A stretch of 15,840 nucleotides of DNA, taken from the NCBI GenBank assembly GCA_946615785.1, contig CAMOIA010000004.1, positions 1 through 15,840 of the forward strand, written 5' to 3'. Position 1 is the stretch's first letter, and each line of letters begins with the position of its first letter. The notes under the pieces are model-generated. The model had not been told where the DNA came from. It searched no databases and saw only the letters and a program-made list of their open reading frames with translations. This document shows positions 7,790-14,380 of the stretch, in pieces. The position numbers were made by a program, and so were the translations under genes. The DNA comes from an uncultured Clostridia bacterium (GTDB taxonomy: Bacteria; Bacillota; Clostridia; Christensenellales; Aristaeellaceae).

Positions 7790-8331
7790 TCGGTGAGGTC
7801 AGGAAAAAAATCAGCGAAACGGACGAGACGCTTAGGACGCTGCTCGTCAAAAGGATGGAGCTGAGCGTTGAGGTTGCCCGGTGCAAGCGTGAAATGGGCG
7901 AGGACAGCGTATACCGTCCGGAGAGGGAAGCGGAAATCCTGCAAGCGGGCAGCGCTTCCGTCGAGCCCGGCCAAAGAGAAGCCTATACCGCTTCCATGCG
8001 CGGTATTATGGCTGCGAGCCGCATGCTGCAGTACGACCGCATGGCGCTCTGGCACGGGGAAGAGGTGGACGCCCTGCTTCAGGGACTGCCCGAAGGCGCG
8101 AAGGGCGTGAAGGTGCGCATGCGGACGGATTTCCGGGCCCTTTCTGTGTTTCTCTTCACCGCGGGCGCGCGCGGCGTGAAGGTAACGAAGGCAAACCTTG
8201 AGGGCGGCGTCTGCGATCTGAGGCTCGTCGGAGATCCGGCCTCTGCGCCGTTTCGCGCTTTGCTTTACCAGATGGCGAAGGAAAGCGAAGGGCTTTCCGT
8301 TACGGGGGCGGTCTTTGATGATCCGCAATAG
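7786..8331 (+). CDS. Chorismate mutase (AroQ type) with unassigned C-terminal half
   Basis: A 181-residue protein. Residues 1 to about 85 match the all-helical AroQ chorismate mutase fold, which converts chorismate to prephenate for Phe and Tyr. Probable active-site residues are R6, R23, K34, R47 and E48, in the pattern EVRKKI / VKRMEL / VYRPERE. The YRPERE form also occurs in Pseudomonas-type P-proteins. The remaining 95 residues (about 105-181 best folded) look like an alpha/beta unit, possibly a divergent ACT-like domain; this is inference. The GTG start at 7786 overlaps the metH stop (GTGA), and GGAGG (7774-7778) sits 7 nt upstream. No other aromatic-pathway gene is in the window. Confidence 0.85.
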   Translation: MIGEVRKKISETDETLRTLLVKRMELSVEVARCKREMGEDSVYRPEREAEILQAGSASVEPGQREAYTASMRGIMAASRMLQYDRMALWHGEEVDALLQGLPEGAKGVKVRMRTDFRALSVFLFTAGARGVKVTKANLEGGVCDLRLVGDPASAPFRALLYQMAKESEGLSVTGAVFDDPQ

Positions 8332-8352
8332 AAACGCAAGGAGGCAGTTGCT

Positions 8353-9243
8353 TTGAAGGAACCCAAAAAGCTTTCGGGCCGCGAGGTGCTTTTCGTTCTG
8401 CTCGGGGTCGCGCTTGTGTGGGCGCTGGTGAGCATCGTTTCCAGTTATATTGTGCCGACGGTCGAAGGGCGGGACACGGTGCGAAGCGAGAAGGCGCTCG
8501 TCGGCGCGACGCTTGCGCCCGAGGCGACGCCGGTCACCCGTGTTTCTCTTGGGGACGATCAGGCGGCGGGGCCTGTCGCCGCCGCGACCCTGGTGCCCAG
8601 CGACGACCTGCCGCGGGATATGCCGCAGCTTTTGCAGGATTACGTCTATCTCTACGCCGTGAACTCCGATATGGGCGGCTGGATTCGGGTCCGCGCCATT
8701 CCGCGCATTGATTTCGCGTGGGTGCGGGGGAAGAACGCTTATTACATCCACAAGGATTTCTATGGCCGCGAAAACGCGGGCGGCACCGCGTTCCTGGACG
8801 AATGCTGCACGGACTGGCCGCGCGACGACAATCTGATCATCTTTGCGCACAACTTAAAGAGCGGCGACATGTTCGGCGAGCTCAACCGGCTGACGGACGC
8901 GTCCGTGCTGAAGGCGAACCCGCTCATCGATTTTGACACGCTGTACGAAAAGGGCGTGTACGTGCCTGTCGCGGTCCTGATCTGCGACATCAACCCGGGT
9001 TCCGCCGCGTATTTCGATTTCAACGTATCCACCCTTTCCACAAAGGAAGCCTTCGACGCGTATATCGGCCGGGCAAAGGCGCTGAACCTGGTGCGCTGCG
9101 GCGCGGACGCGCGGTTCGGCGACAAGCTTCTGACCCTCGTTACGTGCTATGACGACGCCAACCAGCAGCGCCTGCTCGTCATTGCCCGGGCACTGCGGGA
9201 GAGCGAAACGGAGGAAAGGGTGATCTCGGCGTTCTTCCACTGA
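8353..9243 (+). CDS. srtB: Class B sortase
   Basis: A 296-residue membrane-anchored transpeptidase that joins surface proteins or pilins to peptidoglycan. It has a short basic N-terminus and one membrane segment (about 13-35). A Pro/Ala/Thr-rich linker (about 40-90) leads to the sortase domain. Catalytic residues fit class B: H166 (FAHN), C265 (TLVTC) and R273 (QQRLLVIA). The start is a TTG at 8353, with AAGGAGG (8338-8344) exactly 8 nt upstream; no ATG or GTG fits better. It follows the chorismate mutase gene by 21 nt and may be read from the metF promoter. No sortase substrate with an LPxTG-like or NPxTN-like tail is encoded in the window. Confidence 0.92.
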   Translation: MKEPKKLSGREVLFVLLGVALVWALVSIVSSYIVPTVEGRDTVRSEKALVGATLAPEATPVTRVSLGDDQAAGPVAAATLVPSDDLPRDMPQLLQDYVYLYAVNSDMGGWIRVRAIPRIDFAWVRGKNAYYIHKDFYGRENAGGTAFLDECCTDWPRDDNLIIFAHNLKSGDMFGELNRLTDASVLKANPLIDFDTLYEKGVYVPVAVLICDINPGSAAYFDFNVSTLSTKEAFDAYIGRAKALNLVRCGADARFGDKLLTLVTCYDDANQQRLLVIARALRESETEERVISAFFH

Positions 9244-9253
9244 TAAAAAAGTG

Positions 9254-9283
9254 TTGACGTCCCTGCCAGATTGGCGTTATAAT
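9254..9283 (+). promoter_or_regulatory. Strong sigma-A promoter of rpsU
   Basis: TTGACG (9254-9259) and a perfect TATAAT (9278-9283) are 18 nt apart. The expected start is near 9290, giving a leader of about 65 nt before the rpsU GTG. The promoter begins only 10 nt after the sortase stop. Confidence 0.85.
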
Positions 9284-9293
9284 ACATGCACGG

Positions 9294-9339
9294 TCGCCAT
9301 GCGCCGTGAGAACGGCGGAAGTCGCAGGCGAGATGGCGA
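9294..9339 (+). promoter_or_regulatory. Structured 5' leader of rpsU
   Basis: TCGCCAT (9294-9300) pairs perfectly with ATGGCGA (9333-9339). Inside, CGCCGT (9302-9307) pairs with ACGGCG (9312-9317) around a GAGA tetraloop of the GNRA type. The outer stem ends one base before the GGGAGGG ribosome binding site (9341-9347), so folding or protein binding could affect translation start. The pairing is seen in the sequence; a regulatory role is inference. Confidence 0.5.
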
Positions 9340-9354
9340 AGGGAGGGAAAACAA

Positions 9355-9528
9355 GTGTCTGAGGTTCGCGTCAAGGAAAACGAGTCGCTGGAAAGCGCGC
9401 TGAAGCGTTTTAAACGTCAGTGCGCCCGGGCCGGTGTTCTGGCTGAAGTGAGAAAGCGGGAACATTATGAAAAGCCCAGCGTAAAGCGCAAGAAGAAGGC
9501 AGAAGCCGCTCGGAAGCGCAAGTATTGA
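9355..9528 (+). CDS. rpsU: 30S ribosomal protein S21
   Basis: A 57-residue, very basic protein starting at GTG: MSEVRVKENESLESALKRFK, then RQCARAGVLAEVRKREHYEK and a Lys/Arg-rich tail ending ARKRKY. This is the complete bS21 pattern, with the usual length for Firmicutes. S21 sits near the anti-Shine-Dalgarno region of the small subunit and takes part in translation initiation. GGGAGGG (9341-9347) is 7 nt before the start. The gene has its own promoter and terminator and so forms a single-gene unit, although some readthrough into the MATE gene is likely because no other promoter is evident there. Confidence 0.97.
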   Translation: MSEVRVKENESLESALKRFKRQCARAGVLAEVRKREHYEKPSVKRKKKAEAARKRKY

Positions 9529-9549
9529 TGGTCTGGGTTCAAGGCCAGT

Positions 9550-9579
9550 AAGGAGAGGCGGAGCAAGCCTCTCCTTTTT
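9550..9579 (+). terminator. Rho-independent terminator after rpsU
   Basis: A perfect 10-bp stem (AAGGAGAGGC, 9550-9559, with GCCTCTCCTT, 9567-9576) has a 7-nt loop and runs into a TTTTT tract (9575-9579). It lies 21 nt after the rpsU stop. Confidence 0.9.
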
Positions 9580-9624
9580 GTTACAAAGCGCTGTGACGCA
9601 AATCAGGTGAACGGAGTTTGGCGC

Positions 9625-10965
9625 ATGAAGCGGGATATGACGACGGGGCCGGTGTTTTCGACCCTGATTACCTTTACGGTTCCCCTTATCCTCGGGAATC
9701 TGCTGCAGCTGATGTACAACGCTGCCGATTCCGTCATCGCGGGGAACGAAATCGGCAGCGCCGCGCTGGCGGCGATCGGGGCCGCGGCCCCGGTGATGAA
9801 CCTGGTTGTGCTTTTCATCAGCGGGATGTGCCTTGGCACGGGTATTCTCGTGTCGGTGGAGTACGGCTCCGGCGACAATGCGCGCATGGAGCGCCAGCTT
9901 TCCACGATCCTGCTTACGGGCGCGGCGTTTTCACTCACGGTTTCCGCGCTGATGATTCCGCTCTCCGGGCCGGTGCTGCGCCTCACGCAGGTGGATGAGA
10001 GCGTGATGCCGCTCGCCAGGCAGTACCTGCAGGTTATTTTCGTCGGCCTTATTTTTACGTTTCTGTATAATTTCCTTTCCAGTGCGCTCCGTGCGCTGGG
10101 GGACAGCCGGACGCCGCTCATTTTCCTGGCGGTTTCCTCCGTGGTGAACGTGCTCGGGGACCTTCTGCTCGTCAAGGCGTTCAAAATGGGCGTTCTTGGC
10201 AGCGCGCTGGCCACGGTGTTCAGCCAGGCGCTCAGCGTGCTTCTGTGCGCCCTGTACATCAAGCGGCACATCCCGGCGCTGTGCCTTGGCAAAAAATGGC
10301 TGCGCTTTGAACGGTCGCTTCTTCGCAGCACGCTTGGATACGGCTTTACCTCCGCTATGCAGCAGGCGTGCCTGCAGATGGGAAAGCTTCTCATTCAAAG
10401 CCAGGTGAACGCCATGGGCGTCGCGGCCGCGGCCGCCTTCAACGTGGTGAACCGCGTGGACGATTTCGCCTATACGCCGGAGCAGAACATCGCGCACGCC
10501 ATGTCCACCTTTCTTGCGCAGAACCGCGGGGCGGGGAAGGAAAGCCGCGTGCGGGAGGGCTTCAAAAAAGGCCTGATCCTCGAATTTGCCTATGCGGCCA
10601 TTCTGGGCGTCGTCTTCTTTCTGTGTGCCAATCCCATCGTTTCGCTGTTTGTGAACCGTGAGGACGCCATGTGGGGGGAGGTTACGGGCCTTGCGGTGGG
10701 CTATGTGCTTCTGATCAGCCCCATGTACCTTCTGCCGGCGCTCACAAACGGCCTGCAGGGGTGGTTTCGGGGCATGGGCGAAATGAAGATCACGCTGCTG
10801 TCCACGTTTATGAACATGGTCGGGCGGGTCCTTGCGGTCATGTTCTTCGCAGGGCAGGGCTATCCGCTTTCTTCGTTCGCCTGGGCCAATCTGATCGGCT
10901 GGATCCTGATGATCGCTGTGGAGCTGCCGATCCTCTTGAAACACCGCCACAGACTGGAGGCTTAA
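9625..10965 (+). CDS. MATE family multidrug/cation efflux transporter
   Basis: A 446-residue integral membrane protein with about 12 hydrophobic segments in two repeated halves, the length usual for MATE transporters. The first half begins with TTGPVFSTLITFTVPLILGN and has the conserved LMYNAADSVIAG segment of the family. These carriers export drugs or metabolites using a Na+ or H+ gradient; the substrate cannot be told. I chose the ATG at 9625 because GGAG (9613-9616) lies 8 nt before it; a GTG at 9607 has no ribosome binding site. The rarA start codon follows the stop directly, and the MATE 3' end carries the rarA ribosome binding site. Confidence 0.93.
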   Translation: MKRDMTTGPVFSTLITFTVPLILGNLLQLMYNAADSVIAGNEIGSAALAAIGAAAPVMNLVVLFISGMCLGTGILVSVEYGSGDNARMERQLSTILLTGAAFSLTVSALMIPLSGPVLRLTQVDESVMPLARQYLQVIFVGLIFTFLYNFLSSALRALGDSRTPLIFLAVSSVVNVLGDLLLVKAFKMGVLGSALATVFSQALSVLLCALYIKRHIPALCLGKKWLRFERSLLRSTLGYGFTSAMQQACLQMGKLLIQSQVNAMGVAAAAAFNVVNRVDDFAYTPEQNIAHAMSTFLAQNRGAGKESRVREGFKKGLILEFAYAAILGVVFFLCANPIVSLFVNREDAMWGEVTGLAVGYVLLISPMYLLPALTNGLQGWFRGMGEMKITLLSTFMNMVGRVLAVMFFAGQGYPLSSFAWANLIGWILMIAVELPILLKHRHRLEA

Positions 10966-12279
10966 ATGGAACAGCCCACGTTTTTTTCAACTGCCGCGCC
11001 TGCGCCCCTTGCGGACAGGCTGCGGCCTCAAGACCTAGAGGGCTTTATCGGGCAGAAACATCTCGTGGGGCCGGGCAAGGTGCTAAGGCTCATGATCGAA
11101 CGCGACCTTGTGCCCAGCATGATCCTCTGGGGGCCGCCAGGGGTCGGGAAGACCACGCTCGCGCGAATCATTGCCGGGCATACGCACCGCCATTTCGTGG
11201 ATTTTTCCGCCGTGATGAGCGGGGTGAAGGAAATCCGGCAGGTGATGGAACAGGCGGAACAGGACCGGCGCTTCGGACAGGATACGATCCTTTTTGTGGA
11301 TGAAATTCACCGTTTCAACAAGGCACAGCAGGACGCTTTCCTGCCCTATGTGGAAAAGGGCACGGTCACCCTGATCGGCGCGACGACGGAAAACCCCTCC
11401 TTTGAGGTCAACAGCGCGCTTTTGTCCCGCTGCCGGGTTTTCGTGCTCAAGGCGCTGGACGCGTCGGACCTGGCCGTGCTGATCAGAAGGGCGCTGCCGG
11501 TTGTGATCGAGGGACGGCAGGTGGAAATGGAGGACGCGCTCATCGACCAGCTCGCGGCATTTGCGAACGGCGACGCGCGCACGGCCCTGTCGGTACTGGA
11601 AATGGCGGCCTCCATCGGCGAAGAGCGCGGCGGGAAATTGATTGTGACCGCACAGGCGCTTTCCGAATGTACGAGCCGCAAGAGCCTGCTGTACGATAAA
11701 AAGGGCGAGGAGCATTACAACCTGATCAGTGCCCTGCACAAGTCCATGCGCAATTCCGATCCGGACGCCGCGGTCTACTGGCTCGCGCGGATGCTGGAGG
11801 GCGGGGAGGATCCGCTCTACATCGCGCGCCGCTGCACCCGCTTTGCGGCGGAGGACGTGGGCATGGCGGACCCGAAGGCCCTTGAGATCGCTGTGGCCGC
11901 TTTTCAGGCCTGTCACATGATCGGCATGCCGGAATGCAGCGTACACCTGACGGAGATGGTGGTCTACCTGAGCCTCGCGCCCAAATCCAATGCGCTTGAC
12001 AGGGCGTACGCGCTTGCGCGCAGGGATGCGCAGAACGCGCTTGCGGAGCCGGTGCCGCTGCATTTGCGCAACGCCGTGACCTCGCTCATGGCCTCGCAGG
12101 GCTACGGAAAAGGCTATGAATATGCACACGATACGCAGGAAAAGCTGACGCGCATGACCTGCCTGCCGGAGAAACTGCGCGGAACAGCGTATTATCAGCC
12201 CACCGATCAGGGACTGGAAGAGCGATACGCCAGGCGCCTTGCCGAGATCAAGGCCTGGAAAGAAGGAGGAAGCAAATGA
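10966..12279 (+). CDS. rarA: Replication-associated recombination protein A (AAA+ ATPase)
   Basis: A 437-residue protein of the RarA/MgsA (YrvN) family, which acts at stalled replication forks and is related to clamp-loader ATPases. Visible features: N-terminal PLADRLRPQDLEGFIGQKHL, Walker A GPPGVGKTT (56-64), Walker B LFVDEIH (D112-E113), the sensor segment GATTENPSFEVNSALLSRC with its arginine finger, and the C-terminal tetramerisation region (RRCTRFAAEDVGMADPKAL onward). Length is typical and nothing is missing. The ATG follows the MATE stop without a gap, with GGAGG (10956-10960) 5 nt upstream. The end overlaps the aldo/keto reductase start by 4 bp. Confidence 0.97.
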   Translation: MEQPTFFSTAAPAPLADRLRPQDLEGFIGQKHLVGPGKVLRLMIERDLVPSMILWGPPGVGKTTLARIIAGHTHRHFVDFSAVMSGVKEIRQVMEQAEQDRRFGQDTILFVDEIHRFNKAQQDAFLPYVEKGTVTLIGATTENPSFEVNSALLSRCRVFVLKALDASDLAVLIRRALPVVIEGRQVEMEDALIDQLAAFANGDARTALSVLEMAASIGEERGGKLIVTAQALSECTSRKSLLYDKKGEEHYNLISALHKSMRNSDPDAAVYWLARMLEGGEDPLYIARRCTRFAAEDVGMADPKALEIAVAAFQACHMIGMPECSVHLTEMVVYLSLAPKSNALDRAYALARRDAQNALAEPVPLHLRNAVTSLMASQGYGKGYEYAHDTQEKLTRMTCLPEKLRGTAYYQPTDQGLEERYARRLAEIKAWKEGGSK

Positions 12280-13307
12280 AAAGCATCACCCTGGGCTCGA
12301 CAGGCATCACCGCTCCGCAGAACGGCTTTGGCGCGCTGCCCCTGCAGCGGGACGACATGGACACGGCGGTGCGCATTCTGCGCCGTGCCGTGGACGGCGG
12401 CATGACCTTCTTCGACACCGCGCGCGCCTACAGCGACAGCGAGGAAAAGCTGGGCAGGGCGTTTTCGGAAGGCGGCCTGAGAAACCGGCTTTTCATTGCG
12501 ACCAAGACCATGGCGAAAACGCCGGAAGGGTTCTGGCGCGATCTTGAAACCTCGCTGACAAAGCTGAAAACGGATCATGTGGACATTTATCAGTTCCATC
12601 AGACGACGGAAGTGTATCAGCCGGGCGACGGCACGGGCATGTACGAATGCATGCTCAAGGCGAAGGAACAGGGGAAGATTCTGCATATCGGCGTTACCGC
12701 GCACCGCATCGGTGTGGCGGAGGCACTGGTGGACACGGGACTGTATGAAACCCTGCAGTACCCTTTCTCCTACCTTGCGAGCGATCGGGAAAAGGCGCTG
12801 AGCGCGCGCTGCCTGGAAAAGAACATGGCCCTGATCGCCATGAAGGGACTTGCGGGCGGACTGATCAACCGGGCGGACGCCGCGATGGCGTTTATGACCG
12901 AATACGACAATGTGATGCCCATCTGGGGCATTCAGCGGGAGCGGGAGCTGGAGGAATTTCTGCGCTTCATGACGGACACGCCCGTGATGGACGAGGAAAA
13001 ACGCGCGTTCATCGAAAGCGAGCGCCGGGAGCTTTCCGGCGATTTCTGCCGCGGCTGCGGCTACTGTATGCCATGCCCCAAGGGCATTCAGATCAACAAC
13101 TGCGCGCGCATGTCCCTTATGCTCAGAAGGGCGCCCTCCTCTGCCTGGCTGAACGATTACTGGCAGACCGAGATGGCGAGGATCGAAGAATGCGTGCACT
13201 GCTATCAGTGTTCGCATAAATGTCCTTACGAGCTTGACACCCCGGCGCTGCTGGAAAGGAACCTTGCGGATTATAAGAAGGTTCTGAGCGGCGAAACGAA
13301 GGTATAA
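12276..13307 (+). CDS. Aldo/keto reductase with C-terminal iron-sulfur (ferredoxin-like) domain
   Basis: A 343-residue protein. The N-terminal TIM barrel carries the AKR tetrad D47, Y52, K77 and H108 (FFDTARAY, IATKT, YQFHQ), so NAD(P)H-dependent carbonyl reduction is possible. The C-terminal part has two cysteine groups: C258, C261, C264 and C267 in CRGCGYCMPCP, and C306, C309, C312 and C316 in CVHCYQCSHKCP. These fit the Fe-S AKR subfamily common in anaerobes, whose substrates are mostly unknown. The ATG overlaps the rarA stop (ATGA, 12276-12279) and AGGAGG lies just upstream. The overlap points to co-transcription with rarA; it need not mean shared function. No clear terminator follows. 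Confidence 0.94.
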   Translation: MKSITLGSTGITAPQNGFGALPLQRDDMDTAVRILRRAVDGGMTFFDTARAYSDSEEKLGRAFSEGGLRNRLFIATKTMAKTPEGFWRDLETSLTKLKTDHVDIYQFHQTTEVYQPGDGTGMYECMLKAKEQGKILHIGVTAHRIGVAEALVDTGLYETLQYPFSYLASDREKALSARCLEKNMALIAMKGLAGGLINRADAAMAFMTEYDNVMPIWGIQRERELEEFLRFMTDTPVMDEEKRAFIESERRELSGDFCRGCGYCMPCPKGIQINNCARMSLMLRRAPSSAWLNDYWQTEMARIEECVHCYQCSHKCPYELDTPALLERNLADYKKVLSGETKV

Positions 13308-13357
13308 AGGCGGCTCTGGCCCTGGATGCAAAGGGTTAGACGGGTTAAATAATCTCC

Positions 13358-13386
13358 TTGCCATGCAACCGGTTCTATGGTAGAAT
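13358..13386 (+). promoter_or_regulatory. Promoter of the DtxR-like regulator operon
   Basis: TTGCCA (13358-13363) and TAGAAT (13381-13386) are 17 nt apart, with an extended -10 TG at 13378-13379. The expected start falls about 12 nt before the ATG at 13405, so the leader is very short. A direct repeat, GGGTTA at 13333-13338 and again at 13342-13347, sits just upstream of the -35 box. Confidence 0.65.
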
Positions 13387-13404
13387 GCCCTCGAAAGGCG
13401 GTTT

Positions 13405-13800
13405 ATGCATATGAAAATCATGAGATCGGCGGAGGACTATCTGGAGGCGATGCTGATGATGCAGGAGCGTCACGGCTATATCCGCTCCATCGATATCGCA
13501 GCGGAGCTGAACGTCACCAAGCCTTCCGTCAGCTATGCCACCAAACGGCTTGCCGAAAACGGCTACATCAATAAGGAGCCGAACGGCGCCATCACCCTGA
13601 CCGAAAAGGGAATGGAAATCGCGTCCCGCATTTACGAGCGGCACAGGGTGCTGACCTATCTGCTTTTGTATCTGGGCGTGGACGAATCGCACGCCCGCGA
13701 CGACGCCTGCAAACTGGAGCACGACCTGAGCGTGGAAACCTTCGACAAGATCCGCGCCTGTGCCGAAGCCCTGCAGGCAAGGGAAGCGCATGATGACTGA
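13405..13800 (+). CDS. DtxR/MntR family metal-dependent transcriptional repressor
   Basis: A 131-residue cytoplasmic regulator. It has a winged helix (about 8-70; SIDIAAELNVTKPSVSYATKRL is the DNA-reading region) and a helical metal-binding and dimer domain. There is no SH3-like third domain, as in MntR. Likely metal ligands are D11, E14, H80, C102, E105 and H106. D11 is MntR-like, while C102-x-x-E105-H106 is the DtxR/IdeR form, so Fe versus Mn preference is unclear. Such proteins repress metal uptake genes when loaded with metal; none is in the window. AAAGG (13394-13398) precedes the ATG, and a second ATG two codons on is possible. The 3' end overlaps the next gene by 11 bp. Confidence 0.92.
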   Translation: MHMKIMRSAEDYLEAMLMMQERHGYIRSIDIAAELNVTKPSVSYATKRLAENGYINKEPNGAITLTEKGMEIASRIYERHRVLTYLLLYLGVDESHARDDACKLEHDLSVETFDKIRACAEALQAREAHDD

Positions 13801-14380
13801 ACGGCCCCTTGAGGCTGAGATTATCCGCAGCGCGCGCAGGACCCTGGCCCTGGAGGTTCGTACCGACGGGCGGGTGGTCGTGCGCGCGCCGCTTCGTTTG
13901 CCGGCGTCGGAGATCGCCCGGTTTTTGGAGGAGAAGCGCGGCTGGATCGAACAGCACGTGCAAAAACAGCTCATTAGATCACGGGAAGCGGCGCCGCCGC
14001 TTTCCCAGGCGGAACTGAACGCGCTTTGCCAGGAGGCCGCCGCCTGCCTTCCCGGGCGCACAGCCTATTTTGCGCGCCTGATGGGCCAAAGCTATGGGCG
14101 CGTTACCATTCGCGTGCAGAAAACGCGCTGGGGAAGCTGCTCTGCGCAAGGCAACATCAGCTATAACGGCCTGTTGATGCTCGCGCCGCCCCGGGTGCGG
14201 GATTATGTGGTGGTGCACGAGCTTTGCCACCGGAGGTACATGAACCATTCCCGCGCCTTCTGGGACGCTGTTGGAAACGTGATGCCGGATTACGCGTCCC
14301 AGCGCGCGTGGCTGAAGGAGAACGGCGGAAAAATCATGGCGCGGGTGTTCCCGGCTGATTGCAAGGAGGATGCGGTATGA
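13790..14380 (+). CDS. YgjP-like (M48/DUF45) metal-dependent protease-like protein
   Basis: A 196-residue protein of the YgjP/DUF45 family. The zinc motif is HELCH (H143, E144, H147), followed by RRYMNHSRAFW with the probable third ligand H153. The preceding KTRWGSCSAQGNISYN segment is a family hallmark. The protein is cytoplasmic with no membrane segment, and the physiological substrate is unknown. The ATG at 13790 (or the next codon, 13793) has AAGGGA (13779-13784) upstream and overlaps the regulator gene by 11 bp. The end overlaps the radical SAM gene start by 4 bp. A link to metal homeostasis is suggested only by operon position. Confidence 0.9.
   Translation: MMTERPLEAEIIRSARRTLALEVRTDGRVVVRAPLRLPASEIARFLEEKRGWIEQHVQKQLIRSREAAPPLSQAELNALCQEAAACLPGRTAYFARLMGQSYGRVTIRVQKTRWGSCSAQGNISYNGLLMLAPPRVRDYVVVHELCHRRYMNHSRAFWDAVGNVMPDYASQRAWLKENGGKIMARVFPADCKEDAV

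Noticed and set aside
7786..7926. Loss of an active-site residue in chorismate mutase (Arg where E. coli has Asp before the RE pair)
   Set aside because: The YRPERE form also occurs in Pseudomonas-type P-proteins, so it is not a sign of a broken enzyme.
7714..8850. Minus-strand open frame of 378 codons
   Set aside because: It lies antisense to the end of metH, the chorismate mutase gene and the start of the sortase gene, all well supported.
9529..9624. Separate promoter for the MATE-rarA-reductase operon
   Set aside because: No -35/-10 pair with acceptable spacing is visible between the rpsU terminator and the MATE start; readthrough is the simpler reading.
12207..13421. Minus-strand open frame of 404 codons
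   Set aside because: It lies opposite the aldo/keto reductase gene, whose catalytic and cysteine motifs are intact. The antisense product is His/Arg-rich with no recognisable motif, as expected for antisense frames in GC-rich DNA.
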